The notes under the pieces: model-generated
Seen by the model: only the letters and a program-made list of their open reading frames with translations
Database searches by the model: none
What the model was told of the DNA's origin: nothing
Origin: Litorilituus lipolyticus
Lineage (GTDB): Bacteria > Pseudomonadota > Gammaproteobacteria > Enterobacterales > Alteromonadaceae
DNA: 64,000 nucleotides
Direction: 5' to 3'
Assembly (NCBI RefSeq): GCF_006439335.1
Contig: NZ_SAWY01000027.1
Span: 124,001-188,000, forward strand
Position numbers and translations under genes: made by a program
Part shown: positions 1-9,154 of the stretch, piece after piece
Numbering within the stretch: position 1 is the stretch's first letter
Layout of the letters: each line of letters starts with the position of its first letter

Positions 1-1305
1 GTAGGCTTCGTGAGTCTGGGGTGCCCTAAAAATCTAGTTGATTCAGAGCGAATTTTAACGCAACTTCGTACAGAAGGTTACGATGTAGTCAATTCGTATG
101 ATGATGCAGAAATGGTGATTGTTAACACTTGCGGTTTTATTGACTCTGCTGTTCAAGAGTCTCTTGATACTATTGGAGAAGCTCTGGCTGAGAATGGTAA
201 GGTGTTGGTCACTGGCTGTTTAGGTGCAAAGAAAGATGAAATCATTGAGCTTCATCCTAATGTGTTGGGTGTTACAGGCCCACATGCGTACGATGAAGTT
301 CTTTCACAAGTACATGAACACGTGGCAAAACCTGAGCATAATCCGTTAATTGATTTAGTACCTGATCATGGCGTTAAACTTACGCCTAAACATTATGCCT
401 ATTTGAAAATATCAGAAGGGTGCAACCACCGTTGTACATTTTGTATTATTCCGTCAATGCGTGGTGATTTAGATTCGCGCCCTGTGGGTGATGTGATTGG
501 TGAAGCAAAGCGATTAGTAAATGCTGGCGTTAAAGAGTTATTGGTTATTTCTCAAGATACATCAGCATATGGTGTTGATGTAAAACATAAACTAGATTTT
601 TACGAAGGTATGCCTGTTAAAACGCACATGCAGCAGCTTTGTGAAGAATTAGCAAAACAGGGCGTATGGGTTCGTTTGCACTATGTATATCCGTACCCGC
701 ATGTTGATAATATTATTCCATTAATGGCTGAAGGAAAAATTCTTCCTTATCTAGATATTCCTTTTCAACATGCTAATAAGCGTATTCTTAAGTTGATGAA
801 ACGTCCTGGTAGTTCGGAGCGGGTATTAGAGCGCATTGCTAAATGGCGTGAAATCTGTCCTGAATTAGTGATTCGTTCGACGTTTATTGTTGGTTTCCCG
901 GGTGAAACAGAAGAAGAATTCCAAGAGTTATTAGACTTTTTAGAAGAAGCTCAGCTTGATCGTGTTGGTTGTTTTAAATATTCACCCGTTGAAGGTGCTA
1001 CAGCAAATGAATTACCAGATCATGTACCAGATGACGTGATGGAAGATAGGCTGCAGCGTTTTATGGCAGTTCAAGCAAAAATTAGTGCTGATAAGCTTCA
1101 GGCGCGCATTGGACAAGAGTACCTTATTTTAGTTGATGAAGTGAATGAACTAGGCATAGTAGGCCGCTCATACATGGATGCGCCAGAAGTGGATGGTAAA
1201 GTATATTTATCTGATGACTATGACGCTAAACCGGGTGATCAACTTTGGGTACAAATTATCCATGCAGATGAGCATGACGTTTGGGGTGTAAGAGTAGAAG
1301 ACTAG
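1..1305 (+). CDS. rimO: Ribosomal protein S12 methylthiotransferase RimO (5' end cut by window)
   Basis: RimO is a radical-SAM enzyme that adds a methylthio group to a conserved aspartate of ribosomal protein S12. The reading frame is open from base 1 and already matches the family there ([18 protein letters not shown]), so the true start lies upstream and the GTG at 10 is internal. Visible features are the three N-terminal cluster cysteines (LGCPKN, NTCGF, TGCLG), the radical-SAM motif CNHRCTFC at about residues 140-147 and a C-terminal TRAM-like region ending in DVWGVRVED. Only a few N-terminal residues are missing. A hairpin follows the stop. Identification is firm. Confidence 0.97.
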   Translation, partial: VGFVSLGCPKNLVDSERILTQLRTEGYDVVNSYDDAEMVIVNTCGFIDSAVQESLDTIGEALAENGKVLVTGCLGAKKDEIIELHPNVLGVTGPHAYDEVLSQVHEHVAKPEHNPLIDLVPDHGVKLTPKHYAYLKISEGCNHRCTFCIIPSMRGDLDSRPVGDVIGEAKRLVNAGVKELLVISQDTSAYGVDVKHKLDFYEGMPVKTHMQQLCEELAKQGVWVRLHYVYPYPHVDNIIPLMAEGKILPYLDIPFQHANKRILKLMKRPGSSERVLERIAKWREICPELVIRSTFIVGFPGETEEEFQELLDFLEEAQLDRVGCFKYSPVEGATANELPDHVPDDVMEDRLQRFMAVQAKISADKLQARIGQEYLILVDEVNELGIVGRSYMDAPEVDGKVYLSDDYDAKPGDQLWVQIIHADEHDVWGVRVED

Positions 1306-1340
1306 CTGGAATATAAGTAAATTATATCGATGATAAGTAA

Positions 1341-1372
1341 AGTTGGCCTGCACTAACGTAGGTAGGCCAACT
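1341..1372. terminator. Hairpin between rimO and the alcohol dehydrogenase gene
   Basis: A 9-bp perfect inverted repeat (AGTTGGCCT at 1341-1349, AGGCCAACT at 1364-1372) with a 14-nt loop lies between two converging genes. It is placed to end both transcripts. No long T run follows on either strand, so its strength as an intrinsic terminator is uncertain. Confidence 0.6.
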
Positions 1373-1388
1373 GTTTGCTTGAACTGAT

Positions 1389-2546
1389 TTAAAGGGCTTG
1401 GGTTAATATTTTTCGGCTTATCGCTAAAGAAATATCACCTTGTTCACCCAGTGCTATCATGCCATGGCTTTCTAACCTTGCAATAAGTAAATCAATATCA
1501 CTTTCACTGATGTCAACATCTGATAAACGTGTTGGTACTTGCATTTGAATAAAGAACTGTTCAGTTAATTTAATCGCTTGATCAATACGTTCATTCTCAT
1601 CTCCAGATTCAACTTGCCACACTCGTTTTGCGTATTGCAGTAACTTCGCTCTTTTTTGTTCTTTACGAACTTTCATTACCGCAGGTAATACGATTGACAA
1701 TGTGCGAGCATGATCAATATTAAAGGCACCTGTTAATTCATGGCCGATCATATGGGTCGACCAGTCTTGAGGTACACCTGCGCCAATTAGCCCATTTAGA
1801 GCCATAGTTGCAGACCACATGATGTTTGCTCTAACATCTACATCTTCCTTTGTTTCAGGCTGTAATGCTTTTGGTCCTTCTTCAATTAATGTTTGTAATA
1901 AGCCTTCACTAAAACGATCTTGCACTTTACCGTTTACATCGTAAGTTAGGTATTGCTCGATGATATGAACAAAAGCATCAACGACCCCATTACTAATTTG
2001 TCTGTCAGATAGCGAAAGCGTGACATTAGGATCTAATACGGCGAATAAAGGTCTAACTAGCGGACTAGAAAATGGTAATTTATTACCATCGCGGGTGACT
2101 ACTGAATTCCCGTTACTTTCAGAGCCTGTCGCAGGTAATGTTAATACTGCTCCTAAGGGTACTGCTTTTGTAACAGGTTCTTGCTTGGCTAAAATATTCC
2201 AAGGATCTTCTCCTTGATAATGTGCAGCTGCTGCTATGAACTTAGCACCATCTATTACAGAGCCACCACCTACTGCTAAAATATAGTCAATGTTATGTTT
2301 CTCGATTATAGCTTGAGCTTTCATTAATGTGTCATAGGTAGGGTTAGGCTCAATGCCAGAAAACTCAAACCAAGTATGATTACTTAAAGCATCAACAACT
2401 TGATCGTAAACACCATTACTTTTTATTGAACCTCCGCCGTACACAACGAGTACCTTAGCTTTTAATGGTATTTCAGTCGACAGTACTTGAATTTGTTTAC
2501 TACCAAAATGAATATGTGTTGTATTTTGAAAATTAAAATTTAACAT
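1389..2546 (-). CDS. yqhD: Iron-type NADPH-dependent alcohol dehydrogenase / aldehyde reductase (YqhD-like)
   Basis: This 385-residue protein belongs to the iron-containing alcohol dehydrogenases and resembles YqhD, which reduces many toxic short-chain aldehydes with NADPH. The N-terminus (MLNFNFQNTTHIHFG, then YGGGSIKSNGVYDQV) matches YqhD closely. The cofactor motif GGGSVIDGAKF is near residues 93-103. Probable metal ligands are in DAFVH (about 190-194), IGHELTG (about 267) and NIDHARTL (about 280). A GGAG ribosome site precedes the ATG. It is followed upstream by a DJ-1/PfpI gene in the same direction, about 40 bp away, so the two probably form an aldehyde-stress operon. The substrate is inferred from the family. 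Confidence 0.88.
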   Translation of the reverse strand: MLNFNFQNTTHIHFGSKQIQVLSTEIPLKAKVLVVYGGGSIKSNGVYDQVVDALSNHTWFEFSGIEPNPTYDTLMKAQAIIEKHNIDYILAVGGGSVIDGAKFIAAAAHYQGEDPWNILAKQEPVTKAVPLGAVLTLPATGSESNGNSVVTRDGNKLPFSSPLVRPLFAVLDPNVTLSLSDRQISNGVVDAFVHIIEQYLTYDVNGKVQDRFSEGLLQTLIEEGPKALQPETKEDVDVRANIMWSATMALNGLIGAGVPQDWSTHMIGHELTGAFNIDHARTLSIVLPAVMKVRKEQKRAKLLQYAKRVWQVESGDENERIDQAIKLTEQFFIQMQVPTRLSDVDISESDIDLLIARLESHGMIALGEQGDISLAISRKILTQAL

Positions 2547-2585
2547 GAGTTCTCCGTTAAGTCTGTTGGCTTTGCCTTTAACAAA

Positions 2586-3272
2586 TCAAGCAGATAATTG
2601 TGCTAATAATTTTTGTGCAGCAAGTTCTGAACTTGCAGGGTTTTGTCCGGTAATAATCAAGCCATCTTGTACAACAAACGCATGCCAGTCATCTGTTTTT
2701 TGATAGTCTGCTCCACGTTTGATGAGCTCATTCTCAAGTAGAAAAGGTACAACTTCAGTTAATTGAACAGCTTCTTCTTCAGAATTAGTAAAGCCTGTAA
2801 TAGCTTTGCCATTGATGAGGTATTCGCCAGATGCTGATTTTACATTAAGTAATGCAGCACTAGCATGACAAACCGCTCCTACAACTTTATTTTCGTTAAT
2901 GAACGCTTCAATTAATGCGATAGATGCATGGTTTTCTGTTAAATCCCATAAAGGGCCGTGGCCACCAGGATAAAAAATAGCGTCAAAATCAGCAGCTTTC
3001 ACAGAAGATAATACTCCCGTGTTGGCAACTTTGCCCTGTGTCGCTTTATCATTATCAAAACGTTCTGTTGCCGGTGTTTTAAAGTCGTCAAGCTTACTAT
3101 TTGGATCAATAGGTGCTTGACCGCCTTGTGGGCTTACTATCGTAACGTTAAAACCAGCATCAATAAACGTATAATATGGAGATGCAAACTCTTCAACCCA
3201 AAAGCCTGTTTTACTTCCCGTGTTACCGAGTTCACTGTGAGATGTTAATACCATTAAAATGTTTTTAGCCAT
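2586..3272 (-). CDS. DJ-1/PfpI family protein (type 1 glutamine amidotransferase-like)
   Basis: A 228-residue DJ-1/PfpI superfamily protein of the Hsp31-like type. The nucleophile elbow is GAVCHASAALL, with Cys near residue 135 followed by His; the upstream GGHGPLWDL loop is also typical. Relatives act as glyoxalase III, deglycase or chaperone against methylglyoxal and carbonyl damage. It is the first gene of a likely two-gene operon with the YqhD-like reductase and diverges from a LysR regulator. Which DJ-1 activity it has cannot be told from the sequence. Confidence 0.85.
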   Translation of the reverse strand: MAKNILMVLTSHSELGNTGSKTGFWVEEFASPYYTFIDAGFNVTIVSPQGGQAPIDPNSKLDDFKTPATERFDNDKATQGKVANTGVLSSVKAADFDAIFYPGGHGPLWDLTENHASIALIEAFINENKVVGAVCHASAALLNVKSASGEYLINGKAITGFTNSEEEAVQLTEVVPFLLENELIKRGADYQKTDDWHAFVVQDGLIITGQNPASSELAAQKLLAQLSA

Positions 3273-3404
3273 GAGTTACTGTCCTAATTGAAGTTTTATA
3301 AACAGTATAGGGTGATATTTTCTCCTGAACAATGCAGATGTTTTGGATAACTTTGTATTAATTTTTGATACAATTAAAGCGTTAGAAAACTGAAGGAGAA
3401 TTTT

Positions 3405-4325
3405 ATGGATGTTTCTTTTGATCAACTAAAAAGTATGGTGGTGTTTGCTCAAGTTATTGAACAAGGTAGTTTAAGTGCTGCGGCTAAACATCTTGGCTTA
3501 TCTAGGGCTGTAGTAAGTTATCATTTAAAGAAACTTGAAGCTCAACTTGAAGTTAAATTACTTAATCGCTCAACGCGATCAATTAAACTCACAGAGGCAG
3601 GTATAGCCTATTATGAGCGTTGTCGTGTTATTGCTGAACAAGCTAGCGCAGCAAACCAACAAATTGAAAACTTTAAAAATGAACCCGAAGGTTTATTAAA
3701 AATTACTTGCCCAGTTAATATGGGCCTACAAACTGTTATTCCTGCTTTGAATAATTTTAAGAGTGTATATCCGAAAATTGCGCTTGACGTGATCTTAACT
3801 GATGAAGTTGTGAATATTATGAAAGAAGGGATGGATCTAGCTATTCGAGGGGCTCCTTTACCTGATAGTGGCTTACAAGCTATTAAGCTTGCTACGCTAA
3901 GCACATGTATATGTGCTTCTCCACAGTATTTTAAACAGTTTGGACGACCTAAATCACCGTCTGATTTAAGTCATCATGAATGGGTTACTTATAAATTAAC
4001 TTCTGGGGAATTAACTCTTAATAAAGCAGGGCGTTCATATACTGTTAAAACTCAAGGAAGTATAAGTACAAACAATGCCGCAGCGCGTACCTCATTTGTT
4101 GAGGCTGGGCACGGGTTAGGAAGAATTCCTATCTATGATGCATGGCCTAAAATAAAAGCCGGCTTACTTGATACTGTGCTGGATGATTATACCCTTGCTG
4201 ATATAAATGTATTTGGTGTTTTCCCTCCAGGTGCGGCAAATTCTAAAAAACTACGCTTGTTAATTGATTATTTAAAAGAGTACTTTAGTAGTCGTGCTAC
4301 ATTAAATTATCTTCAAAAACCTTGA
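3405..4325 (+). CDS. LysR-family transcriptional regulator
   Basis: A 306-residue LysR regulator. The N-terminal winged helix (about residues 8-65) contains GSLSAAAKHLGLSRAVVSYHLKKLE, followed by the typical NRSTRSIKLTEAG; a substrate-binding domain fills the rest. An AAGGAG ribosome site (3393-3398) fixes the start. It is transcribed away from the DJ-1/PfpI and YqhD-like genes across about 130 bp, the usual arrangement for a LysR protein controlling its neighbour, probably in response to aldehydes or electrophiles. That target is inference. Confidence 0.88.
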   Translation: MDVSFDQLKSMVVFAQVIEQGSLSAAAKHLGLSRAVVSYHLKKLEAQLEVKLLNRSTRSIKLTEAGIAYYERCRVIAEQASAANQQIENFKNEPEGLLKITCPVNMGLQTVIPALNNFKSVYPKIALDVILTDEVVNIMKEGMDLAIRGAPLPDSGLQAIKLATLSTCICASPQYFKQFGRPKSPSDLSHHEWVTYKLTSGELTLNKAGRSYTVKTQGSISTNNAAARTSFVEAGHGLGRIPIYDAWPKIKAGLLDTVLDDYTLADINVFGVFPPGAANSKKLRLLIDYLKEYFSSRATLNYLQKP

Positions 4326-4472
4326 ATTAAATTATGATTATCTGCTTTACATTGTTGATAATTTAATAATAACAATAGGAATAACCCGATAAATGTTCTA
4401 AATTAAAGTAAGGGATGATGAATAGATGACTCAAAAAAACGTAGGGATGAAATAAAGTATTAGAGAGAGAGT

Positions 4473-7400
4473 ATGTCTAATAACACCCTCAAAAAATTTG
4501 GCAAGTCTAAACTATTTTATCGATGGATAGTTTTTCTTAATGTCATCATTGTGTGTTTAGCGCTATTGCTTGCTTATTGGGCTGTTGAACAAAACTACCA
4601 AAGCACACAAAAAAATTGGCAATCTAACTTATCGACAATTCGTGCAACGACTCAAGAAGTACTTGATATTTGGGGCTCAAATCAAAAACAAAAAATTAAA
4701 AGTATTGCTTCTGATCCTAAAATTCATCAATTAGCGCAAGACCAACTTGGTTTGTATATGGCAGGTAGAGATATAACGAATAGTTTTGAATTGCATGAAT
4801 TACGTAAAATTTTCAAAAGATTACAAGATGTTAGCCAGCATAAGGGGTTTTTTCTTATTGCCCCCGATGGTACCAATATTGGCTCTATGCGAGATAGTAA
4901 CCTCGCGCTTAAAAATTTAGTTTACTTAACTCGTAATGAAAACTTTAAACAGGCCCTTAAAGGAGAAACTGTTTTTGTATTGCCGATGGTATCAGATGTT
5001 ATTATTGCCAATACACCCAATATAAGTGGTCAAAATTTTCCTTCGACCATGTTCATTTTAACACCGTTAATTGTCGATGGTGGCAATGTTGTAGGTGTAC
5101 TTGCAGAACGTTTAGATCCACTTGGAGAGTTCAGTAAAATTTTAACTCTTGGTCGTATTGGTGATTCAGGTGAGACTTATGTTGTGAATACTCACGGAAA
5201 AATGATTTCAGATTCTCGTTTTTCAAAACAATTGACTGCTTTAAATATGATTCAACCTGTATCGCAAAGTATTTTATCGATTGATATTAAAGATCCTCAA
5301 ACACATAAGCTGACACATGCTGCGCAACAGGCTTTAAATAAAAAAACGGGAAGTAATGTTCAGGGTTACATAGATTATCGAGGTGTAGAGGTTATTGGAA
5401 GCTGGGCTTGGAGTGATAATATTCAAGCGGCAGTTATTACAGAGGTCGATAAAGTAGAAGGTTATCAATCATTTTCCATTGCTCGATTTACGATTTTGTT
5501 AATTTTATCGGTATTAGTGCTAGTAAGTATTGGTATTTCATTATTCATTGTCGCAATGAGTAATAAAGCGAACAAGGTCTTAGCCAAGGCAAACAATAGT
5601 TTAGAAGCGCGAGTCAAACAAAGAACTCAGCAGTTAGAATTTTCTCAAGAACAGGTTATTGAAAATGAGCGCAAGCTGCAAATTGTTTTAGATAATATTT
5701 CTGCTCTTATTTATTTAAAAGATTTACAGGGTGTTTATCTGCTCGTTAACAAAGAGTGGGAGACAACCTTAGGTTTAAAAACAGAAGATGTTGTAGGTAA
5801 AACCGATCTGCAAATATTCCCTGAAGAAATTGCACAAAGCTTCATCTCAACCGATCAAGAAGCAATTCAAAACGTAAATACGGTGCAAATAGAGAATATT
5901 GCACCTGATACCCTTGGTAATATAAAAACTTATTGGACTAGTAAAATTCCGATTATCGGAGAAACGGGTCAAGTGACTGGGGTTTTAGGTGTTTCTGTAG
6001 ATATCACTGCGAGAAAAACTATGGAAGCTGAACTCATTAATGCTAAAGAATTAGCAGAGCAAGCCAATGTGGCTAAAGGTGAGTTTTTAGCGAGTATGAG
6101 TCATGAAATTCGTACTCCAATGAACGGTATTTTGGGGATGTTAGGTTTAGTCATCGACAGTGAGCTAAATCAAAATCAGCGTAAGAAATTGGAAATAGCA
6201 CAAGATAGTGCAAATTCATTGCTGACAATATTAAACGACATATTAGACTTTTCAAAAATTGAAGCGGGTAAAATAGAGATAGAACAAGTTGATTTTGACT
6301 TAAGAGAGTTATTTGAAAAAATAATTCGCTCTTTTGCTTTTAGAGCCGAAGATAAGCAAATCGAACTCGTACTTGATTTAAGTAAAGTGAAGCAATCGCG
6401 AATAAAGAGTGACCCAACAAGGTTACGCCAAATTGTGACGAATTTATTAGGAAATGCTATAAAATTCACTAATACAGGTGAAGTCGTGTGTAAGGTCTCA
6501 TTGTCTTCAGTAAACAATAACGCGTTAATATTAGAAGTGGCGATTAAAGATACAGGAATTGGTATACCACAAGAGAAGCTGACTCAATTATTTGAATCGT
6601 TTTCACAGGTAGATTCATCAACAACTAGAAAGTATGGTGGCACAGGGTTAGGTCTGGCTATTTGTAAAAGGTTGAGCACATTATTAGGCGGTGATATACA
6701 CGTTGAAAGTGATTATAAAGTGGGTAGTTGCTTTACCATTAATATTCCCGTTCAGGAAAGTGAAAGTAAGAAGCACTATTTGCCTTATTTAGATATGAAC
6801 AACTTATCGGTGCTTGTTGTTGATGATAATAATACCAACCGAATGGTTTTTGCTGAGCAACTCGCTGCATGGGGGGCAACTGTTATTCATGCAGTTGACG
6901 CCAAAGACGCGCTCGACATAATTCGACAATATGGTCAGCAAATAAATTTAGCCTTAGTTGATATGCATATGCCGAAAATGGACGGCTTGACGCTGTGTCG
7001 TAAAATCAGAGCGGAGCAGGAAAATAATCATATTAAATTAATTTTGATGACATCGTTAAGTGAAGTGGAAGATAAATCAAACCTAGTTAATATTGGTATT
7101 AATGGCTTTTTTACTAAACCTGTCACCACTTCAGATCTGCTTGATGGCTTGTCAGTTGTTGTTAATGAGGGCAATGATATTCTCAATGAAGGGCAGTTAG
7201 TCACATCTTCTTTCTTGAATTCTTACGATCATCATGTTGATGAAGATAAAACTAACATTAATGGCAACGCTAATGAAAAAGTAGTTAAAGGAACTAAAAA
7301 AGCTAATATCTTAGTGGTTGAAGATAACCGTGTTAATCAAATGGTTTTAAAAGGGGTCTTAGCTAAACTAGGATTAACATGTGAAATCGCACAGCATGGC

Positions 7401-7688
7401 ATTGATGCGCTAGATAAACTTAATGCATACCCAAACAAGTATTATGATCTTATTATTATGGATTGCCAAATGCCTGAAATGGATGGCTACCAAGCAACTC
7501 AAGCAATAAGGCAAGGAGAGGCAGGTGCTCATAATATGGGCATAAATATTGTAGCATTAACGGCTCATGCAATGGCTACAGATAAAGAAAAGTGTATTTC
7601 AGCAGGTATGAATGATTATTTAAGAAAACCTGTAGAAAAAGAGGCATTAATTGAAGTGCTAAATAAATACCGAATAAGTACCGGATAA
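4473..7688 (+). CDS. Hybrid sensor histidine kinase with PAS and two receiver domains
   Basis: A 1071-residue inner-membrane kinase. Order: membrane helix about 17-39; large periplasmic sensing region about 40-335 (double-Cache-like); second helix about 337-360; coiled coil; PAS domain about 395-515; HisKA with the phosphorylated His in FLASMSHEIRTPMNG near residue 544; HATPase with NLLGNAIKF, DTGIGIP and GGTGLGLA; receiver 1 about 780-890 (VVDDNNTNR, Asp in LALVDMHMPKMDG); receiver 2 about 945-1068 (VVEDNRVNQ, Asp in IIMDCQMPEMDG). There is no C-terminal HPt domain, so the phosphate must pass to a separate protein. No partner regulator lies beside it. The ligand is unknown. Confidence 0.92.
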   Translation: MSNNTLKKFGKSKLFYRWIVFLNVIIVCLALLLAYWAVEQNYQSTQKNWQSNLSTIRATTQEVLDIWGSNQKQKIKSIASDPKIHQLAQDQLGLYMAGRDITNSFELHELRKIFKRLQDVSQHKGFFLIAPDGTNIGSMRDSNLALKNLVYLTRNENFKQALKGETVFVLPMVSDVIIANTPNISGQNFPSTMFILTPLIVDGGNVVGVLAERLDPLGEFSKILTLGRIGDSGETYVVNTHGKMISDSRFSKQLTALNMIQPVSQSILSIDIKDPQTHKLTHAAQQALNKKTGSNVQGYIDYRGVEVIGSWAWSDNIQAAVITEVDKVEGYQSFSIARFTILLILSVLVLVSIGISLFIVAMSNKANKVLAKANNSLEARVKQRTQQLEFSQEQVIENERKLQIVLDNISALIYLKDLQGVYLLVNKEWETTLGLKTEDVVGKTDLQIFPEEIAQSFISTDQEAIQNVNTVQIENIAPDTLGNIKTYWTSKIPIIGETGQVTGVLGVSVDITARKTMEAELINAKELAEQANVAKGEFLASMSHEIRTPMNGILGMLGLVIDSELNQNQRKKLEIAQDSANSLLTILNDILDFSKIEAGKIEIEQVDFDLRELFEKIIRSFAFRAEDKQIELVLDLSKVKQSRIKSDPTRLRQIVTNLLGNAIKFTNTGEVVCKVSLSSVNNNALILEVAIKDTGIGIPQEKLTQLFESFSQVDSSTTRKYGGTGLGLAICKRLSTLLGGDIHVESDYKVGSCFTINIPVQESESKKHYLPYLDMNNLSVLVVDDNNTNRMVFAEQLAAWGATVIHAVDAKDALDIIRQYGQQINLALVDMHMPKMDGLTLCRKIRAEQENNHIKLILMTSLSEVEDKSNLVNIGINGFFTKPVTTSDLLDGLSVVVNEGNDILNEGQLVTSSFLNSYDHHVDEDKTNINGNANEKVVKGTKKANILVVEDNRVNQMVLKGVLAKLGLTCEIAQHGIDALDKLNAYPNKYYDLIIMDCQMPEMDGYQATQAIRQGEAGAHNMGINIVALTAHAMATDKEKCISAGMNDYLRKPVEKEALIEVLNKYRISTG

Positions 7689-7717
7689 GTTGGCATTAAT
7701 TCGTTCAATGTATTTAG

Positions 7718-7791
7718 GTTTTTAGACAAGGAAGAAGGCTCACTGTTCACGGAACGATTATATGTCAGTGGTCTAAAAACACAGTAAGCCT
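7718..7791. terminator. Interlocked inverted repeats between the kinase gene and pldA
   Basis: Two inverted-repeat pairs interleave here. GTTTTTAGAC (7718-7727) is fully complementary to GTCTAAAAAC (7771-7780). AGGCTCACTGT (7736-7746) is complementary to ACAGTAAGCCT (7781-7791) except for one position. The order left1-left2-right1-right2 means the pairs cannot nest; RNA would form either one stem, or both as a pseudoknot. The element lies between converging genes, so a two-way terminator is the simplest reading. Confidence 0.5.
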
Positions 7792-7826
7792 GAGTGAATT
7801 TACTTTGATTGTATGGTTAATGCCAC

Positions 7827-8900
7827 TTAAAGAATATCCGTAAGTGCGATACCTAAGCCAAAGCGTGTTTGGTTATAATTATAATCGATTAAACTTTCAC
7901 CATAGCCACTACTAAATTGCGCATAGCCTTTTAGTTTCCCCCATAATGGGAAAGTGACGCCAACTTCAGCATAACCATTGTGAGTTGCAAAGTTTTCTCT
8001 TCCTTTGAATGAAATTTCAAAGTTGGGGCTGTACTTATATATTAAGGTTAATTCAAAGTGTCCCATGTAATCGAGAATGTCTGGGTTGTCATCTCCTTCA
8101 TCATAAAAATCACTCTTAGTTTCTTCTTTAATTCGATACCAAGGCTTAAAAGAAAGTGCAAAATTTCTTTTTTCATATATGTAATTGAAATAAATTCGGT
8201 TCCAACTACGAGAAAGGTGTTGAGAGCGACCATTTGATTGATGCTCCATGCCAAAAGTAAAAGCTGAATTTCCACCAAAAGGGTGTAAATCTAACGGAGC
8301 AAAGTAAAAGAATTCAGGTTGATAATTGGTTTCTCTAAAGGGTTTAGAGATATTGTCAGAGTATAGTTGCCACCACGATTGTAACGTAAAAGCAAAGAAA
8401 ATTTGGTCACCTTCAATCAGCCAGCTACTTTCCATCAGAGGTACTTTAATACTGATTTGAAACTTAGCTTCAGTGTCGGTTAAATTTTCTTCCCAGTTGC
8501 CATTATTTTGATAAGCTTCACTGTTAATTTTATTAGTTATATGAACGGGTAAAATATAGTTCATTCTATGAGGAGTAATAACATACGGGTTAAAAGCAGT
8601 GCGTCTTTCTTTGATAATTCTATTAGCTACAGCCCCTAATTCAACATCATTTTTCTCTAAATCTTCACTTTCTCGACTGATCATTTCAGTCATTGTTTTT
8701 TGTTCGCATAAGTTTTCTAACTCAGCTAATGTGGCGCTTTTTTTGGCACGCTTTATTTCATTAAACATGCATTGCTCAAAGTATTTTTTACCCGGGTCTA
8801 AGATGACTTCTTCCTGAGCTTCCTTATCATCAGCAAAGGCTGTGATGCTAGCCGTTAATAAGAAAAAAACGGTGAATGTTTGTGAGAGAAACTTGTTCAT
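7827..8900 (-). CDS. pldA: Outer-membrane phospholipase A (OMPLA)
   Basis: PldA is a beta-barrel esterase of the outer membrane that hydrolyses phospholipids misplaced in the outer leaflet. The 357-residue protein has a signal peptide (MNKFLSQTFTVFFLLTASITAFA). Catalytic His, Ser and Asn are seen in EHQSNGRS and SRSWNRIY, with the same 2- and 14-residue spacing as the H142-S144-N156 triad of the E. coli enzyme. The motifs KPWYRI and DNPDILDYMGH are typical of the family. The N-terminal region (about 25-100) is longer than in E. coli. The gene stands alone and converges with the kinase gene. Confidence 0.93.
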   Translation of the reverse strand: MNKFLSQTFTVFFLLTASITAFADDKEAQEEVILDPGKKYFEQCMFNEIKRAKKSATLAELENLCEQKTMTEMISRESEDLEKNDVELGAVANRIIKERRTAFNPYVITPHRMNYILPVHITNKINSEAYQNNGNWEENLTDTEAKFQISIKVPLMESSWLIEGDQIFFAFTLQSWWQLYSDNISKPFRETNYQPEFFYFAPLDLHPFGGNSAFTFGMEHQSNGRSQHLSRSWNRIYFNYIYEKRNFALSFKPWYRIKEETKSDFYDEGDDNPDILDYMGHFELTLIYKYSPNFEISFKGRENFATHNGYAEVGVTFPLWGKLKGYAQFSSGYGESLIDYNYNQTRFGLGIALTDIL

Positions 8901-9154
8901 ATGTAATTGCTTAAATTGAATTTTATCGTTTGGCTTGGATTATAACTTATTCGGTATATAGATAAAATTGCTAAGTGACAAAGTAATTGCGTCACTTCTT
9001 GTGAAAGTGTGTCGTTTTATGTCTGACTATTACAAAGAATTTCATCTACGTAATTGGTCGTATTTAAGTTTCGGTTAATCGCAATCAAGCTATCTAATTT
9101 GTTATCTAGGCGTATCTTTATAAGCAACTTTTGTATGCTGGTTAAGGAATAACG

